A stretch of 64,000 nt of DNA from Lacibacter sediminis. GTDB taxonomy: Bacteria; Bacteroidota; Bacteroidia; Chitinophagales; Chitinophagaceae. Positions within the stretch are counted from its first letter, which is position 1, and every line of letters starts with the position of its first letter. The translations under genes and the position numbers were made by a program. Below, in pieces: positions 56,874 through 64,000 of this stretch. The notes under the pieces are model-generated. The model did no database searches. It saw only the letters and a list, made by a program, of their open reading frames with translations, and was not told where the DNA came from. Location of the stretch: assembly GCF_014168535.1 (NCBI RefSeq), contig NZ_CP060007.1, positions 682,001 through 746,000 on the forward strand. Reading direction: 5' to 3'.

Positions 56874-58793
56874 ATGGACATTGCATCCTTATTTTTCGCC
56901 TATTGGTGGGTGTTATTAATTTTCTTTTCACTCATTTTCTACAAATTTGTTTTACGTGTATTCTTCGGTATGGTGATCGTACCCGAAGACAAAATTGGTC
57001 TTGTAACAAAAAAATTCGTGCTTATCGGTGCCAACCGTGAGTTGCCTGATGGCAGAATTATTGCTACTAAAGGTGAAGCCGGTTTCCAGGCAAAAACATT
57101 AGCGCCGGGTTTATATTGGTTCATGTGGCCATGGCAATACGGGGTAGATATGATTCCTTTTACTGTTGTACCAGAAGGTAAAATTGCACTGGTGCTCAGT
57201 AAAGACGGTGCTGAAATTCCCACCGGTCATATTCTTGCACGCAGGGTTGATTGTGATAATTTCCAGGATGCACATGCATTCTTAGATCGCAATGGACAAC
57301 GTGGACGACAAACAGCATTTATCACTGCAGGTTCTTATCGTATCAACCGGCATTTGTTTGATGTGAGCATCGTTGACCAGGTAACGATCAATGAAAACAT
57401 GGTAGGTATTGTTACTGCTCTTGACGGTGAACCTATTCCTATCGGCTCCATTGCAGGTAAGTTTGTCGAAGGGCATAATAACTTCCAGAATTTCGATTCG
57501 TTTCTTGGCAGTGGTGGTAATCGTGGTTTGCAACCGCAGGTAATACTTGCAGGTTCATACTACATCAATCCCTGGGCCTTACAGATTGAAGAAACACCAA
57601 TGACAGATATCCCGATCGGTCATGTGGGTGTGGTGATCTCTTATATTGGTGAAGCAGGCAGAGATTTAACCGGTGATACATTCAAGCACGGTAACATTGT
57701 TGAAAAAGGTTTCCGTGGTGTTTGGATGGAACCATTGGGACCAGGTAAATATCCAATCAATAAATACACAACAAAAGTAGAATTGGTGCCAACAACCAAC
57801 CTGGTATTAAACTGGGCCAATGCAAGAAGTGAAGCGCATTCATTGGATAAAAATTTATCAACGATCACGGTTCGTTCAAAAGACGGTTTCCCGTTTAATC
57901 TCGATGTGGCACAGATCATTCACATACCTGCAACTGAAGCGCCAAAAGTAATTGCACGCTTCGGCAGCATGAATAATCTTGTGAGCCAGGTGCTTGAACC
58001 AACGATTGGTAACTATTTCCGTAACAGTGCGCAGGATAGTGATGTGATTTCATTCTTAAGTACACGTAAAGAACGTCAGAACGCAGCGAAGGACCATATT
58101 AAAGAAGTGTTGGAAGAGTATAACGTAAATGCAGTGGATACATTGATCGGTGACATTGTTCCACCCGAAGCGTTAATGAAAACATTAACTGATCGTAAGA
58201 TCGCACAGGAAGAAGAGAAAACTTACGAAACACAACGAATGGCCCAGGAAAAAAGACAAGGTGTTGAAAAAGAAACAGCCATTGCTGATATGCAGAAAGA
58301 AATTGTAAAGGCACAACAAAGTGTTGAGATTGCACAACGCACGGCTGACGCAACAGTAAAGAAAGCAGAAGGTGATGCTACCAGCTTAAAGCTGAATGTA
58401 AATGCAGAAGCTGAAGCAACTAAGATGCGTGCAAATGCCGATAGTGAAGCAATTAAAATGAAAGCTGCTGCACAAGCTGAATCAACAAAACTGAATGCCA
58501 CTGCTGATGCAGAACGTATTTCAAAAACAGGTTTGGCTGAAGCGGAGAAGATAATGGCGATTGGTAAGTCAACTGCCGAAGCTTATGAGTTGCAGGTAAG
58601 GGCAATGGGTGGCGATAACTTTACACGTTATAAGATCACTGAGGAAATCAGTAAGGGTCAGATCAAAATCATACCTGATGTATTAATTGGTGGTAGTAAC
58701 GGATCAGATGGTCCTATCAGCGGATTACTTGGTTTGAAGCTGATGGAAATGATGGATGCTGATAAGAAGAGTGAGAAGGGTAAAGAGAATTAA
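56874..58793 (+). CDS. Flotillin-like SPFH/band-7 protein with repeated N-terminal modules
   Basis: A 639-residue protein. A membrane hairpin is at the N-terminus (LFFAYWWVLLIFFSLIFYKF). It is followed by a segment with at least three similar modules, roughly residues 37-85, 97-165 and 178-245. Each has a form like VPEGKIALVLSKDG, GxIxARRV, NFQDAHAFLDRNGQRGRQ and ITAGSYRIN; a fourth, shorter one (IPIGHVGVVISYIGEAGRDL) leads into the SPFH domain (about 310-440, with TVRSKDGFPFNLDVAQIIHIP). A long Ala/Glu/Lys-rich coiled coil (about 440-580, EAEATKMRANADSEAIKMKAA) and an acidic tail follow. Flotillins organise membrane microdomains. The modules before SPFH are unusual for this family. Confidence 0.88.
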   Translation: MDIASLFFAYWWVLLIFFSLIFYKFVLRVFFGMVIVPEDKIGLVTKKFVLIGANRELPDGRIIATKGEAGFQAKTLAPGLYWFMWPWQYGVDMIPFTVVPEGKIALVLSKDGAEIPTGHILARRVDCDNFQDAHAFLDRNGQRGRQTAFITAGSYRINRHLFDVSIVDQVTINENMVGIVTALDGEPIPIGSIAGKFVEGHNNFQNFDSFLGSGGNRGLQPQVILAGSYYINPWALQIEETPMTDIPIGHVGVVISYIGEAGRDLTGDTFKHGNIVEKGFRGVWMEPLGPGKYPINKYTTKVELVPTTNLVLNWANARSEAHSLDKNLSTITVRSKDGFPFNLDVAQIIHIPATEAPKVIARFGSMNNLVSQVLEPTIGNYFRNSAQDSDVISFLSTRKERQNAAKDHIKEVLEEYNVNAVDTLIGDIVPPEALMKTLTDRKIAQEEEKTYETQRMAQEKRQGVEKETAIADMQKEIVKAQQSVEIAQRTADATVKKAEGDATSLKLNVNAEAEATKMRANADSEAIKMKAAAQAESTKLNATADAERISKTGLAEAEKIMAIGKSTAEAYELQVRAMGGDNFTRYKITEEISKGQIKIIPDVLIGGSNGSDGPISGLLGLKLMEMMDADKKSEKGKEN

Positions 58794-58810
58794 TTGCATC
58801 ATTGAAATAA

Positions 58811-58842
58811 AAAAAACCTCTGCAACAGCAGAGGTTTTTTTT
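58811..58842. terminator. Bidirectional terminator
   Basis: AAAAAACCTCTGC (58811-58823) pairs with GCAGAGGTTTTTT (58828-58840), loop AACA, ending in T residues. It sits between convergent genes. Confidence 0.9.
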
Positions 58843-58860
58843 ATGAGTTTAAGAGAATGA

Positions 58861-61425
58861 TTATTTATTCTCCAACACGTCAGTAATACGATCACTGAGA
58901 TCCTGCAGATGCAGTTTCGTCATGTTATCTGTTGTTAATGGTAATGCTGCTTTAATATCATTACGCAGTGTACGCAATGTTCCTTTCAGGATTGAATACG
59001 CATCTGTGTTTTTGATATTAAGTGATGGTGATATCTGTAATGTTATACCAAGACCACCAATTGAAAGAGGTGATGCACCGCCTGGCAATAATGTAATGAT
59101 GCGCTCAACAAACATCTTCTGCAAATTACGGCGATATACATCTGTTGCTTTCTTTGCATAAACTTCGCTGAAAATAGCACGACGCAGATCGTCCATCACT
59201 TCAGTTGCTTTGTAAGCATTGTTGCCAATGGCAGCTTCTGCTTCAAACAACTTGGTCATTGTCGAAGAACTGATAATGCGGTTCAGGATCGATTCCTGTC
59301 TGTTTGCAATTACAACCTGCGGGCTAATGCCGGTGCGGCTGAAGATATCATTGTTGATCAACCACGTTGGTGTTGTAAAGAGCTGTTGATTGAGGAAGCT
59401 CATTGCTTCTTTTTGTACAGATTTCGGCGTGAACTCATATACAGCACCATCCTGTTCGCTCATTTTTGGTGTTTCATAAATACCGCCGATGTTTTTTGCA
59501 ACATGGCCCATGTAACGCCCAAACTGAGTTTGTACCTGGTTGTACATTTCATCTAAACCTTCATAGCTTTCGTTAGGTTGTTTGGTCCAATTGATGAGGT
59601 TCGGAACAATGCGTTGCAGGTTCTTAATACCGTAGCCACTTGCTTTCATCGCATCGTTACCTAAGTCTTCGTTTTGTGAACGAGGATCATCAGGATTGGT
59701 TTCAGTACCAAACCAATTACGTTTGTTCTTTAAACGCTCAGTAGTGAGTTTTTGTAACACAGGTACTTCTGCTTCTGCAGTTTTGTACTCAGGCATCCAG
59801 CGGTAACCCCACTCAATAGCCCACTTATCATAATCACCAATGCGTGGGAACAAACCAATGCGTGTGATATTGTCTTCCGGTTGTGCTACATAGTTAAAAC
59901 GTGCATAGTCCATAATAGATGGAGTGTGGCCATTCGCTTCAACCCATTTTTTATTACGGAGACTGTCAACAGGAACTGTAGAAGAAGAGCCGTAGTTATG
60001 ACGGAGACCTAATGTATGTCCAACTTCATGTGATGACACAAAACGAATCAATTCGCCCATCAATGCATCTTCAAATACCATTGTACGTGAACCGGGATCT
60101 ACAGCAGCTGTTTGAATAAAATACCAGTTGCGTAAAAGGCTCATTACATTGTGATACCAGTTGATATGACTTTCCAGGATTTGTCCGCTGCGTGGATCAT
60201 GCACGTTCGGGCCACTTGCATTAGCTACTTCACTTGGCTTGTAAACAATGGCACTGAAACGGGCATCTTCCAAACTCCAGGTACTGTCTTCTTGCGGAGT
60301 AGGAGCCATTTTTCCCATGATTGCATTTTTGAAACCGGCTTTTTCAAATGCAGCCTGCCAATCGTTTACGCCTTGAATAAGATAGTTTACCCATTTCTTA
60401 GGTGTAGCAGGATCGATGTAATAAATGATCGGGTTCTTTGGTTCAACCAATTCTCCACGCTTGTATTTTTCAATATCCTCATCTTTTGGTTCAAGCTTCC
60501 AGCGAACAGCCATTTCAATTTCTTTTACACCTTGTGGGTTTGCATCGAAGTCGGTATAGCGGCGTGTAAAGAAACCAACACGTGGATCGAAGTAACGGGG
60601 CTTTGCAGGAACTTTTGGTAACAACAACATTGAGCTGTTAAGTTCTAATGTAAAGTTGCCGCTTCTGCCTTGTGCTGAAAAAGGATTTGCTTGTGCACCC
60701 GGAGCAGCACCACCACGGGTATAGGTCTTAACCGTTTTTACTTCAATGTTGATCGGGTAAGATTTGATGGTGTTGATATATGATTTATCTGCCTGCACTG
60801 CACCTAACTGCAAACTTGATTTTGAGCCGGTGCTGAAGAACAAGACATCATTATCACCTGCAACAAACTCCGTCATATCAATTACGGTAGAACGTGTATT
60901 GGTAACAGAATCTCTACCAAATGCACTCACACTAAAGGTTTGCATAATGGGTTGAATATTTGAATTCACCACTGCTTTATACATACCGTTTTCATCTGTA
61001 CCACGTTGGTCAAACGAAACTCTTCTTAAAAACACTCTGTTGTTTGGTCCTTTCTCAAAACGGATCACATTGTTATTTACAATGTCACCTGCGTAACCTG
61101 AAAATCCATTGCTGAGACCTGCAGCCGATTTGGAAATGCGGGTTACAACAAGGATGTCTCTGTTTAACAAAGAGTCGGGTAATTCAAAATACCATTTGTC
61201 ATCTACCATGTGTACTTTAAACAAACCCTCATCGGTTTTGGCTTTGTCGGTTATTACCTCTTTGTAAGGTTTGGGCATTGCTGCACGTTGTGCCATTGGT
61301 GGCGCACCTGTTGGTAATTGTGTTGGAGCACCTCCTGAAGCGGGTACAGTGGGACGGTTTTGCGCCAGCCCTGCAGTTAAGCTACCTGCCAGCAGCAGCG
61401 ATGCTAATGTTACATTTTTCATCAT
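58861..61425 (-). CDS. Secreted zinc-dependent metalloprotease (DUF4953/DUF5117 type)
   Basis: An 854-residue exported protein (signal MMKNVTLASLLLAGSLTAGLAQ). The zinc site HEVGHTLGLRH (H466, E467, H470, G473, H476) has the extended metzincin form HExxHxxGxxH. Preceding it are DUF5117/DUF5118-type regions (LVVTRISKSAAGLSNGFSGYAGD, RFEKGPNNRVFLRRVSFDQRG). The C-terminal part after LNQQLFTTPTWLINNDIF is a helical domain. Proteins of this type are common in Bacteroidota, but their substrates are unknown. It is convergent with the flotillin-like gene and divergent from exbB. Confidence 0.9.
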   Translation of the reverse strand: MMKNVTLASLLLAGSLTAGLAQNRPTVPASGGAPTQLPTGAPPMAQRAAMPKPYKEVITDKAKTDEGLFKVHMVDDKWYFELPDSLLNRDILVVTRISKSAAGLSNGFSGYAGDIVNNNVIRFEKGPNNRVFLRRVSFDQRGTDENGMYKAVVNSNIQPIMQTFSVSAFGRDSVTNTRSTVIDMTEFVAGDNDVLFFSTGSKSSLQLGAVQADKSYINTIKSYPINIEVKTVKTYTRGGAAPGAQANPFSAQGRSGNFTLELNSSMLLLPKVPAKPRYFDPRVGFFTRRYTDFDANPQGVKEIEMAVRWKLEPKDEDIEKYKRGELVEPKNPIIYYIDPATPKKWVNYLIQGVNDWQAAFEKAGFKNAIMGKMAPTPQEDSTWSLEDARFSAIVYKPSEVANASGPNVHDPRSGQILESHINWYHNVMSLLRNWYFIQTAAVDPGSRTMVFEDALMGELIRFVSSHEVGHTLGLRHNYGSSSTVPVDSLRNKKWVEANGHTPSIMDYARFNYVAQPEDNITRIGLFPRIGDYDKWAIEWGYRWMPEYKTAEAEVPVLQKLTTERLKNKRNWFGTETNPDDPRSQNEDLGNDAMKASGYGIKNLQRIVPNLINWTKQPNESYEGLDEMYNQVQTQFGRYMGHVAKNIGGIYETPKMSEQDGAVYEFTPKSVQKEAMSFLNQQLFTTPTWLINNDIFSRTGISPQVVIANRQESILNRIISSSTMTKLFEAEAAIGNNAYKATEVMDDLRRAIFSEVYAKKATDVYRRNLQKMFVERIITLLPGGASPLSIGGLGITLQISPSLNIKNTDAYSILKGTLRTLRNDIKAALPLTTDNMTKLHLQDLSDRITDVLENK

Positions 61426-61724
61426 ACTTTGATTGGTTTAGAAAATCGATTGAAATTAAATGGAATGCCCGAAACCACAGATATACAAAATGGGAATGGA
61501 AAATGTTAGGTGTGAACGGAGAAATATGATAAACGGCACAATCGTTTGCTGAAATAAATCAAAAAATTAAAACGGCGGGAAGTTGGTAAAAATAAATATT
61601 TCCCTAACTTGTGCCACCCGTACAGAGGGAATGGTTTGATTTTTTGAAAAGGAAAATTTCATAGAATTGTACCACTATTTAAGAATAAAAACTTACTTAA
61701 TTAAAAACCAAAAAATCAATTGTC
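61426..61724. other. Divergent spacer between metalloprotease and exbB
   Basis: 299 bp, AT-rich, with no ORF. It contains an approximate TATATCTG box (minus strand, near 61481) and nothing convincing for exbB. No repeats were recognised. Confidence 0.45.
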
Positions 61725-62582
61725 ATGGCTGAAACTAAACCAACGGCAGCAAAGGCTGCAACTTCAGGTCAAGCAAAGCAGAGCAGCAACGTTATCTCCT
61801 GGATAGCGCCAATCGTGTGTATCCTTGCAGGTTATTTAATCTGGCGTTTCATCTTAGGTAACGCAAGCGGGTTTAAAGAGCCGGATACTTCAGGTGCATG
61901 GTTCTGGCCAAAACATCACACTCCGGTTGGCGAGATGAACAAGATCTATGAAGGGGGTATCATCGTTCCTTTCCTGATCGGTCTGTTCTTAATGGTAATC
62001 GTATTCTCTATTGAGCGTTACCTTACTATCCGTAAAGCAATGGGTGCCGGTAATGCTACTGACTTTATCCGTAAAGTACAGTATCATCTTGCAAACAAAA
62101 ATATTGACGCTGCAATTGCAGAGTGCGATAAGCAAAAAGGTTCTGTTGGTAATGTTATGAAAGCGGGTTTGAAAAAATACCGTGAAATGACAGGTGAGAC
62201 TGTAATGGATCACGAACAGAAAATTCAGGCAATCCAGAAAGAAGTGGAAGAAGCAACAGCTTTGGAATTACCAATGCTTTCTAAAAACCTCGTATTCTTA
62301 TCTACCATTACATCACTTGGTACGTTGATCGCCTTGTTAGGTACTGTATTAGGTATGATCCGCTCATTCAGTGCATTAGGTGCTGCAGGCGGCGGTGGCG
62401 ATGCAACAGCGTTGGCGATTGGTATCTCTGAGGCCTTGTACAATACGGCTTTGGGTATTGCTACGTCATCATTTGCATTGATCATGTACAACGTGTTTAC
62501 AACAAAGATCGATGCGATCACATACGGTATCGATGAAACAAGCTTTACATTAACTCAAAGTTTTGCAACTCAGTACAAGTAA
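61725..62582 (+). CDS. exbB: MotA/TolQ/ExbB proton channel protein
   Basis: A 285-residue inner-membrane motor protein that uses proton flow to energise TonB. The first helix is SWIAPIVCILAGYLIWRFI after a short Ala/Thr-rich tail. A periplasmic segment follows (KEPDTSGAWFWPKHH), then a second helix region (GIIVPFLIGLFLMVIVFSIERYLT). The C-terminal pair carries the ExbB core LELPMLSKNLVFLSTITSLGTLIALLGTVLGMIRSFSALG with GISEALYNTALGIATSSFALIMYNVF. It opens the exbB-exbD-exbD-tonB run. Confidence 0.93.
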   Translation: MAETKPTAAKAATSGQAKQSSNVISWIAPIVCILAGYLIWRFILGNASGFKEPDTSGAWFWPKHHTPVGEMNKIYEGGIIVPFLIGLFLMVIVFSIERYLTIRKAMGAGNATDFIRKVQYHLANKNIDAAIAECDKQKGSVGNVMKAGLKKYREMTGETVMDHEQKIQAIQKEVEEATALELPMLSKNLVFLSTITSLGTLIALLGTVLGMIRSFSALGAAGGGGDATALAIGISEALYNTALGIATSSFALIMYNVFTTKIDAITYGIDETSFTLTQSFATQYK

Positions 62583-62644
62583 TTGATTGAGTGTTTATGG
62601 ATTTTTTGAATTATTGAATCTTTCATTACAAAACTGGTAAGTAA

Positions 62645-63313
62645 ATGTCTAAACTCAATAAAATTGCCAAAAAAAGTACCTGGGTGGATATGACAGCCTT
62701 CGTGGATCTGTCGTTTCTGATCCTTACTTTCTTTATGCTGGCAACGAAATTTAAGCCACCTGAGGTGCTTAAAATTCAAAACCCTCACTCAGTATCATCG
62801 ATAAACCAACCGGAGAAGGATGTGTTTAAGGTTTCGTTTGATAAAGACGGCAAAGTGTTTATCAGCTTTAGTCCGGATAAAGACGGAAAAGAAAAAGCGC
62901 AACTGACTGCGGAAGTATTAAGCCGCCAAAAAGGTTTAGGACTCACGCCTGGTGAAATTGCAACATTTGTAAATTTTTCCGTTGGTGGTATCGGGGTTCC
63001 AATTGGCCAATTGAAAAGTTTTCTGGCGCTTACAGATGCTCAGTATAAAGAGTTTTCTCAACCCGGTATCCCTGTAAAGGATACGTTAAATAATCAGTTA
63101 AATGATTATTTAAACGCCTTGATCACAGGTACAGGTGGCCGCAAGCCTGAAAACGTAATGCTGAACGGAGATAATGGAACAGAGTATCCATATTTTAAAA
63201 ATGTACTGGCTGCATTTAAGAAGAATGGTATTTTTTCCTTTAAGCTTATTACTGCATTAGAAGGTGTGCCAAGCGGAACGCCTCTTTACAAAAAGCAAAG
63301 AGAAGGTAAGTAA
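62645..63313 (+). CDS. ExbD-family biopolymer transport protein, long form
   Basis: A 222-residue ExbD protein. One transmembrane helix near the N-terminus (AFVDLSFLILTFFMLATKF) carries the Asp (VDMTAFVDLSF) needed for proton movement. The periplasmic domain is longer than in enteric ExbD (about 140 residues), with FSPDKDGKEKAQLTAEVLSRQ and later a second folded part (NALITGTGGRKPENVMLNGD, AAFKKNGIFSFKLITALEG). It follows exbB by about 60 bp. Confidence 0.9.
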   Translation: MSKLNKIAKKSTWVDMTAFVDLSFLILTFFMLATKFKPPEVLKIQNPHSVSSINQPEKDVFKVSFDKDGKVFISFSPDKDGKEKAQLTAEVLSRQKGLGLTPGEIATFVNFSVGGIGVPIGQLKSFLALTDAQYKEFSQPGIPVKDTLNNQLNDYLNALITGTGGRKPENVMLNGDNGTEYPYFKNVLAAFKKNGIFSFKLITALEGVPSGTPLYKKQREGK

Positions 63314-63343
63314 ACAACATTTTTAACTTTAATAACAAACGCT

Positions 63344-63907
63344 ATGGGAGCAGATGTATCAGCACCGGATAGTGGGGGGCATAAGAAAGGCCCCGGGGTC
63401 AAGAAACAAGCCCGTAAGGATACCAAGGTGGATATGACGCCGATGGTGGATCTGGGATTCCTATTGATTACCTTTTTTATCTTCACTACAACAATGAGCA
63501 CGCCAAAGGCTTTTAAGCTCAATGTTCCGGACGATAGTGCAAAGGAAGAGGAACAAAATCAGGCGAAAGCGTCAGGTGCGTTTACTGTGTTGTTAGGTAA
63601 GGATAATCACATTTATTATTACGAAGGACAATTGGCCGAAGACGGTTCCAATTTTAAATCTTCTAATTTTAAAGATATCAGAGCCGAATTGCTCAGGAAA
63701 AAGGCAAGTACGCCTGAAAAAGATCTTGTAATTATTATTAAGCCAAACGATAATTCTGTTTATAAGAATGTAGTGGATATGCTTGATGAAATGCAGATCA
63801 CTGACATTAAGCGATATGCGATTGTTGACATTTTTCCAGTTGAAGTTGATCTGATCAGCCTCACAGAAGGAACTAGCCCACCTGCTGCTCCGGCCGGCGG
63901 AAAATAG
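63344..63907 (+). CDS. ExbD-family biopolymer transport protein
   Basis: A 187-residue ExbD protein. A basic N-terminal stretch (GGHKKGPGVKKQARKDTK) is followed by VDMTPMVDLGFLLITFFIFTTTM, the membrane helix with the proton-carrying Asp. The periplasmic domain (FTVLLGKDNHIYYYEGQLA, KDLVIIIKPNDNSVYKNVVDMLDEMQI) is typical. It lies 30 bp after the first exbD gene; two ExbD genes in a row are common in Bacteroidota. Confidence 0.92.
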   Translation: MGADVSAPDSGGHKKGPGVKKQARKDTKVDMTPMVDLGFLLITFFIFTTTMSTPKAFKLNVPDDSAKEEEQNQAKASGAFTVLLGKDNHIYYYEGQLAEDGSNFKSSNFKDIRAELLRKKASTPEKDLVIIIKPNDNSVYKNVVDMLDEMQITDIKRYAIVDIFPVEVDLISLTEGTSPPAAPAGGK

Positions 63908-63958
63908 TTTATGGAAAAAAAGCAAACAAGCATCTAATTCTAAACACAACTGTTAATT

Positions 63959-64000
63959 ATGGAAGTAAATAAAATATTAAGTGCCGATTTTCTTGATATC
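63959..64000 (+). CDS. TonB-family protein, 5' end only
   Basis: The window ends 14 codons into this gene. The opening EVNKILSADFLDI closely matches the start of the TonB gene at 37151 (SEQILTADLLDILF), so a TonB energy transducer is likely. It follows the second exbD gene by about 50 bp. Confidence 0.75.
   Translation, partial: MEVNKILSADFLDI

Noticed and set aside
60151..60621. 156-residue plus-strand ORF
   Set aside because: It is entirely antisense to the well-supported metalloprotease gene and reads as a shadow without domain signals.

Overview
The window looks like chromosomal DNA of a Bacteroidota bacterium, most probably of the family Chitinophagaceae; the family placement is my inference. 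The signs are: promoters with a TAnnTTTG -7 box and few clear Shine-Dalgarno sites, lipoproteins with SC-K-K lipoboxes, two secreted proteins with type IX secretion (T9SS) C-terminal sorting tails, an outer-membrane barrel protein with a carboxypeptidase-like N-terminal domain, ExbB-ExbD-ExbD-TonB genes, and a 14-gene complex I operon with separate nuoC and nuoD and a short nuoG. No phage, transposase, CRISPR array or rRNA was seen. One tRNA-Ser(GCT) is present.

Layout. 1-3.3 kb: a partial EI24/CysZ-like membrane protein (minus, no ATG start), a 3-methyladenine DNA glycosylase, a DASS-family anion transporter and a small secreted NTF2-like protein. 3.4-5.7 kb: an AT-rich patch with a secreted unknown, an Apea-like HEPN protein and a GC-rich asymmetric palindrome. 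5.7-18 kb: a Tat-exported amidase lipoprotein, an ECF sigma factor with its probable membrane anti-sigma partner, a secreted PA14/FN3/PQQ-type sugar dehydrogenase, a duplicated-DUF4394 lipoprotein, a PKD/beta-barrel protein and a membrane-tethered CHAT protease-like protein. 18-31 kb: lipoproteins, DNA polymerase IV, a 1-Cys peroxiredoxin, two pseudouridine synthases, a 6-bladed propeller protein, an outer-membrane barrel protein, RlmN and a thiolase. 31-37 kb: a large BNR/T9SS protein, tRNA-Ser, HisRS and a low-molecular-weight tyrosine phosphatase. 37-41 kb: a TonB / small membrane protein / PstS-like lipoprotein / TPR cluster. 41-55 kb: the nuo operon (A-B-C-D-E-orf-F-G-H-I-J-K-L-M-N). 55-64 kb: an FtsX-like permease, a flotillin/SPFH protein, a large zinc metalloprotease and exbB-exbD-exbD-tonB, the last gene cut by the window end.

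How the genes work together. The nuo genes encode proton-pumping NADH:quinone oxidoreductase. ExbB/ExbD/TonB would use the resulting proton-motive force to energise outer-membrane transport. Much of the rest is secreted or envelope protein.

The most unusual material is not a single new gene system but a set of short palindromic repeats. They sit in the spacers of the nuo operon and elsewhere, and two of them appear to have become coding: one inside hisS and one at the C-terminus of the phosphatase gene. Other items worth a second look are a three-copy GCGACGCAAC element, one copy of which carries a roughly 40-nt double-hairpin insert; two promoters whose -7 box lies 5 nt from the start codon, suggesting leaderless mRNAs; the CHAT protein with no canonical start codon for its signal sequence; and a flotillin-like protein with repeated modules ahead of its SPFH domain.
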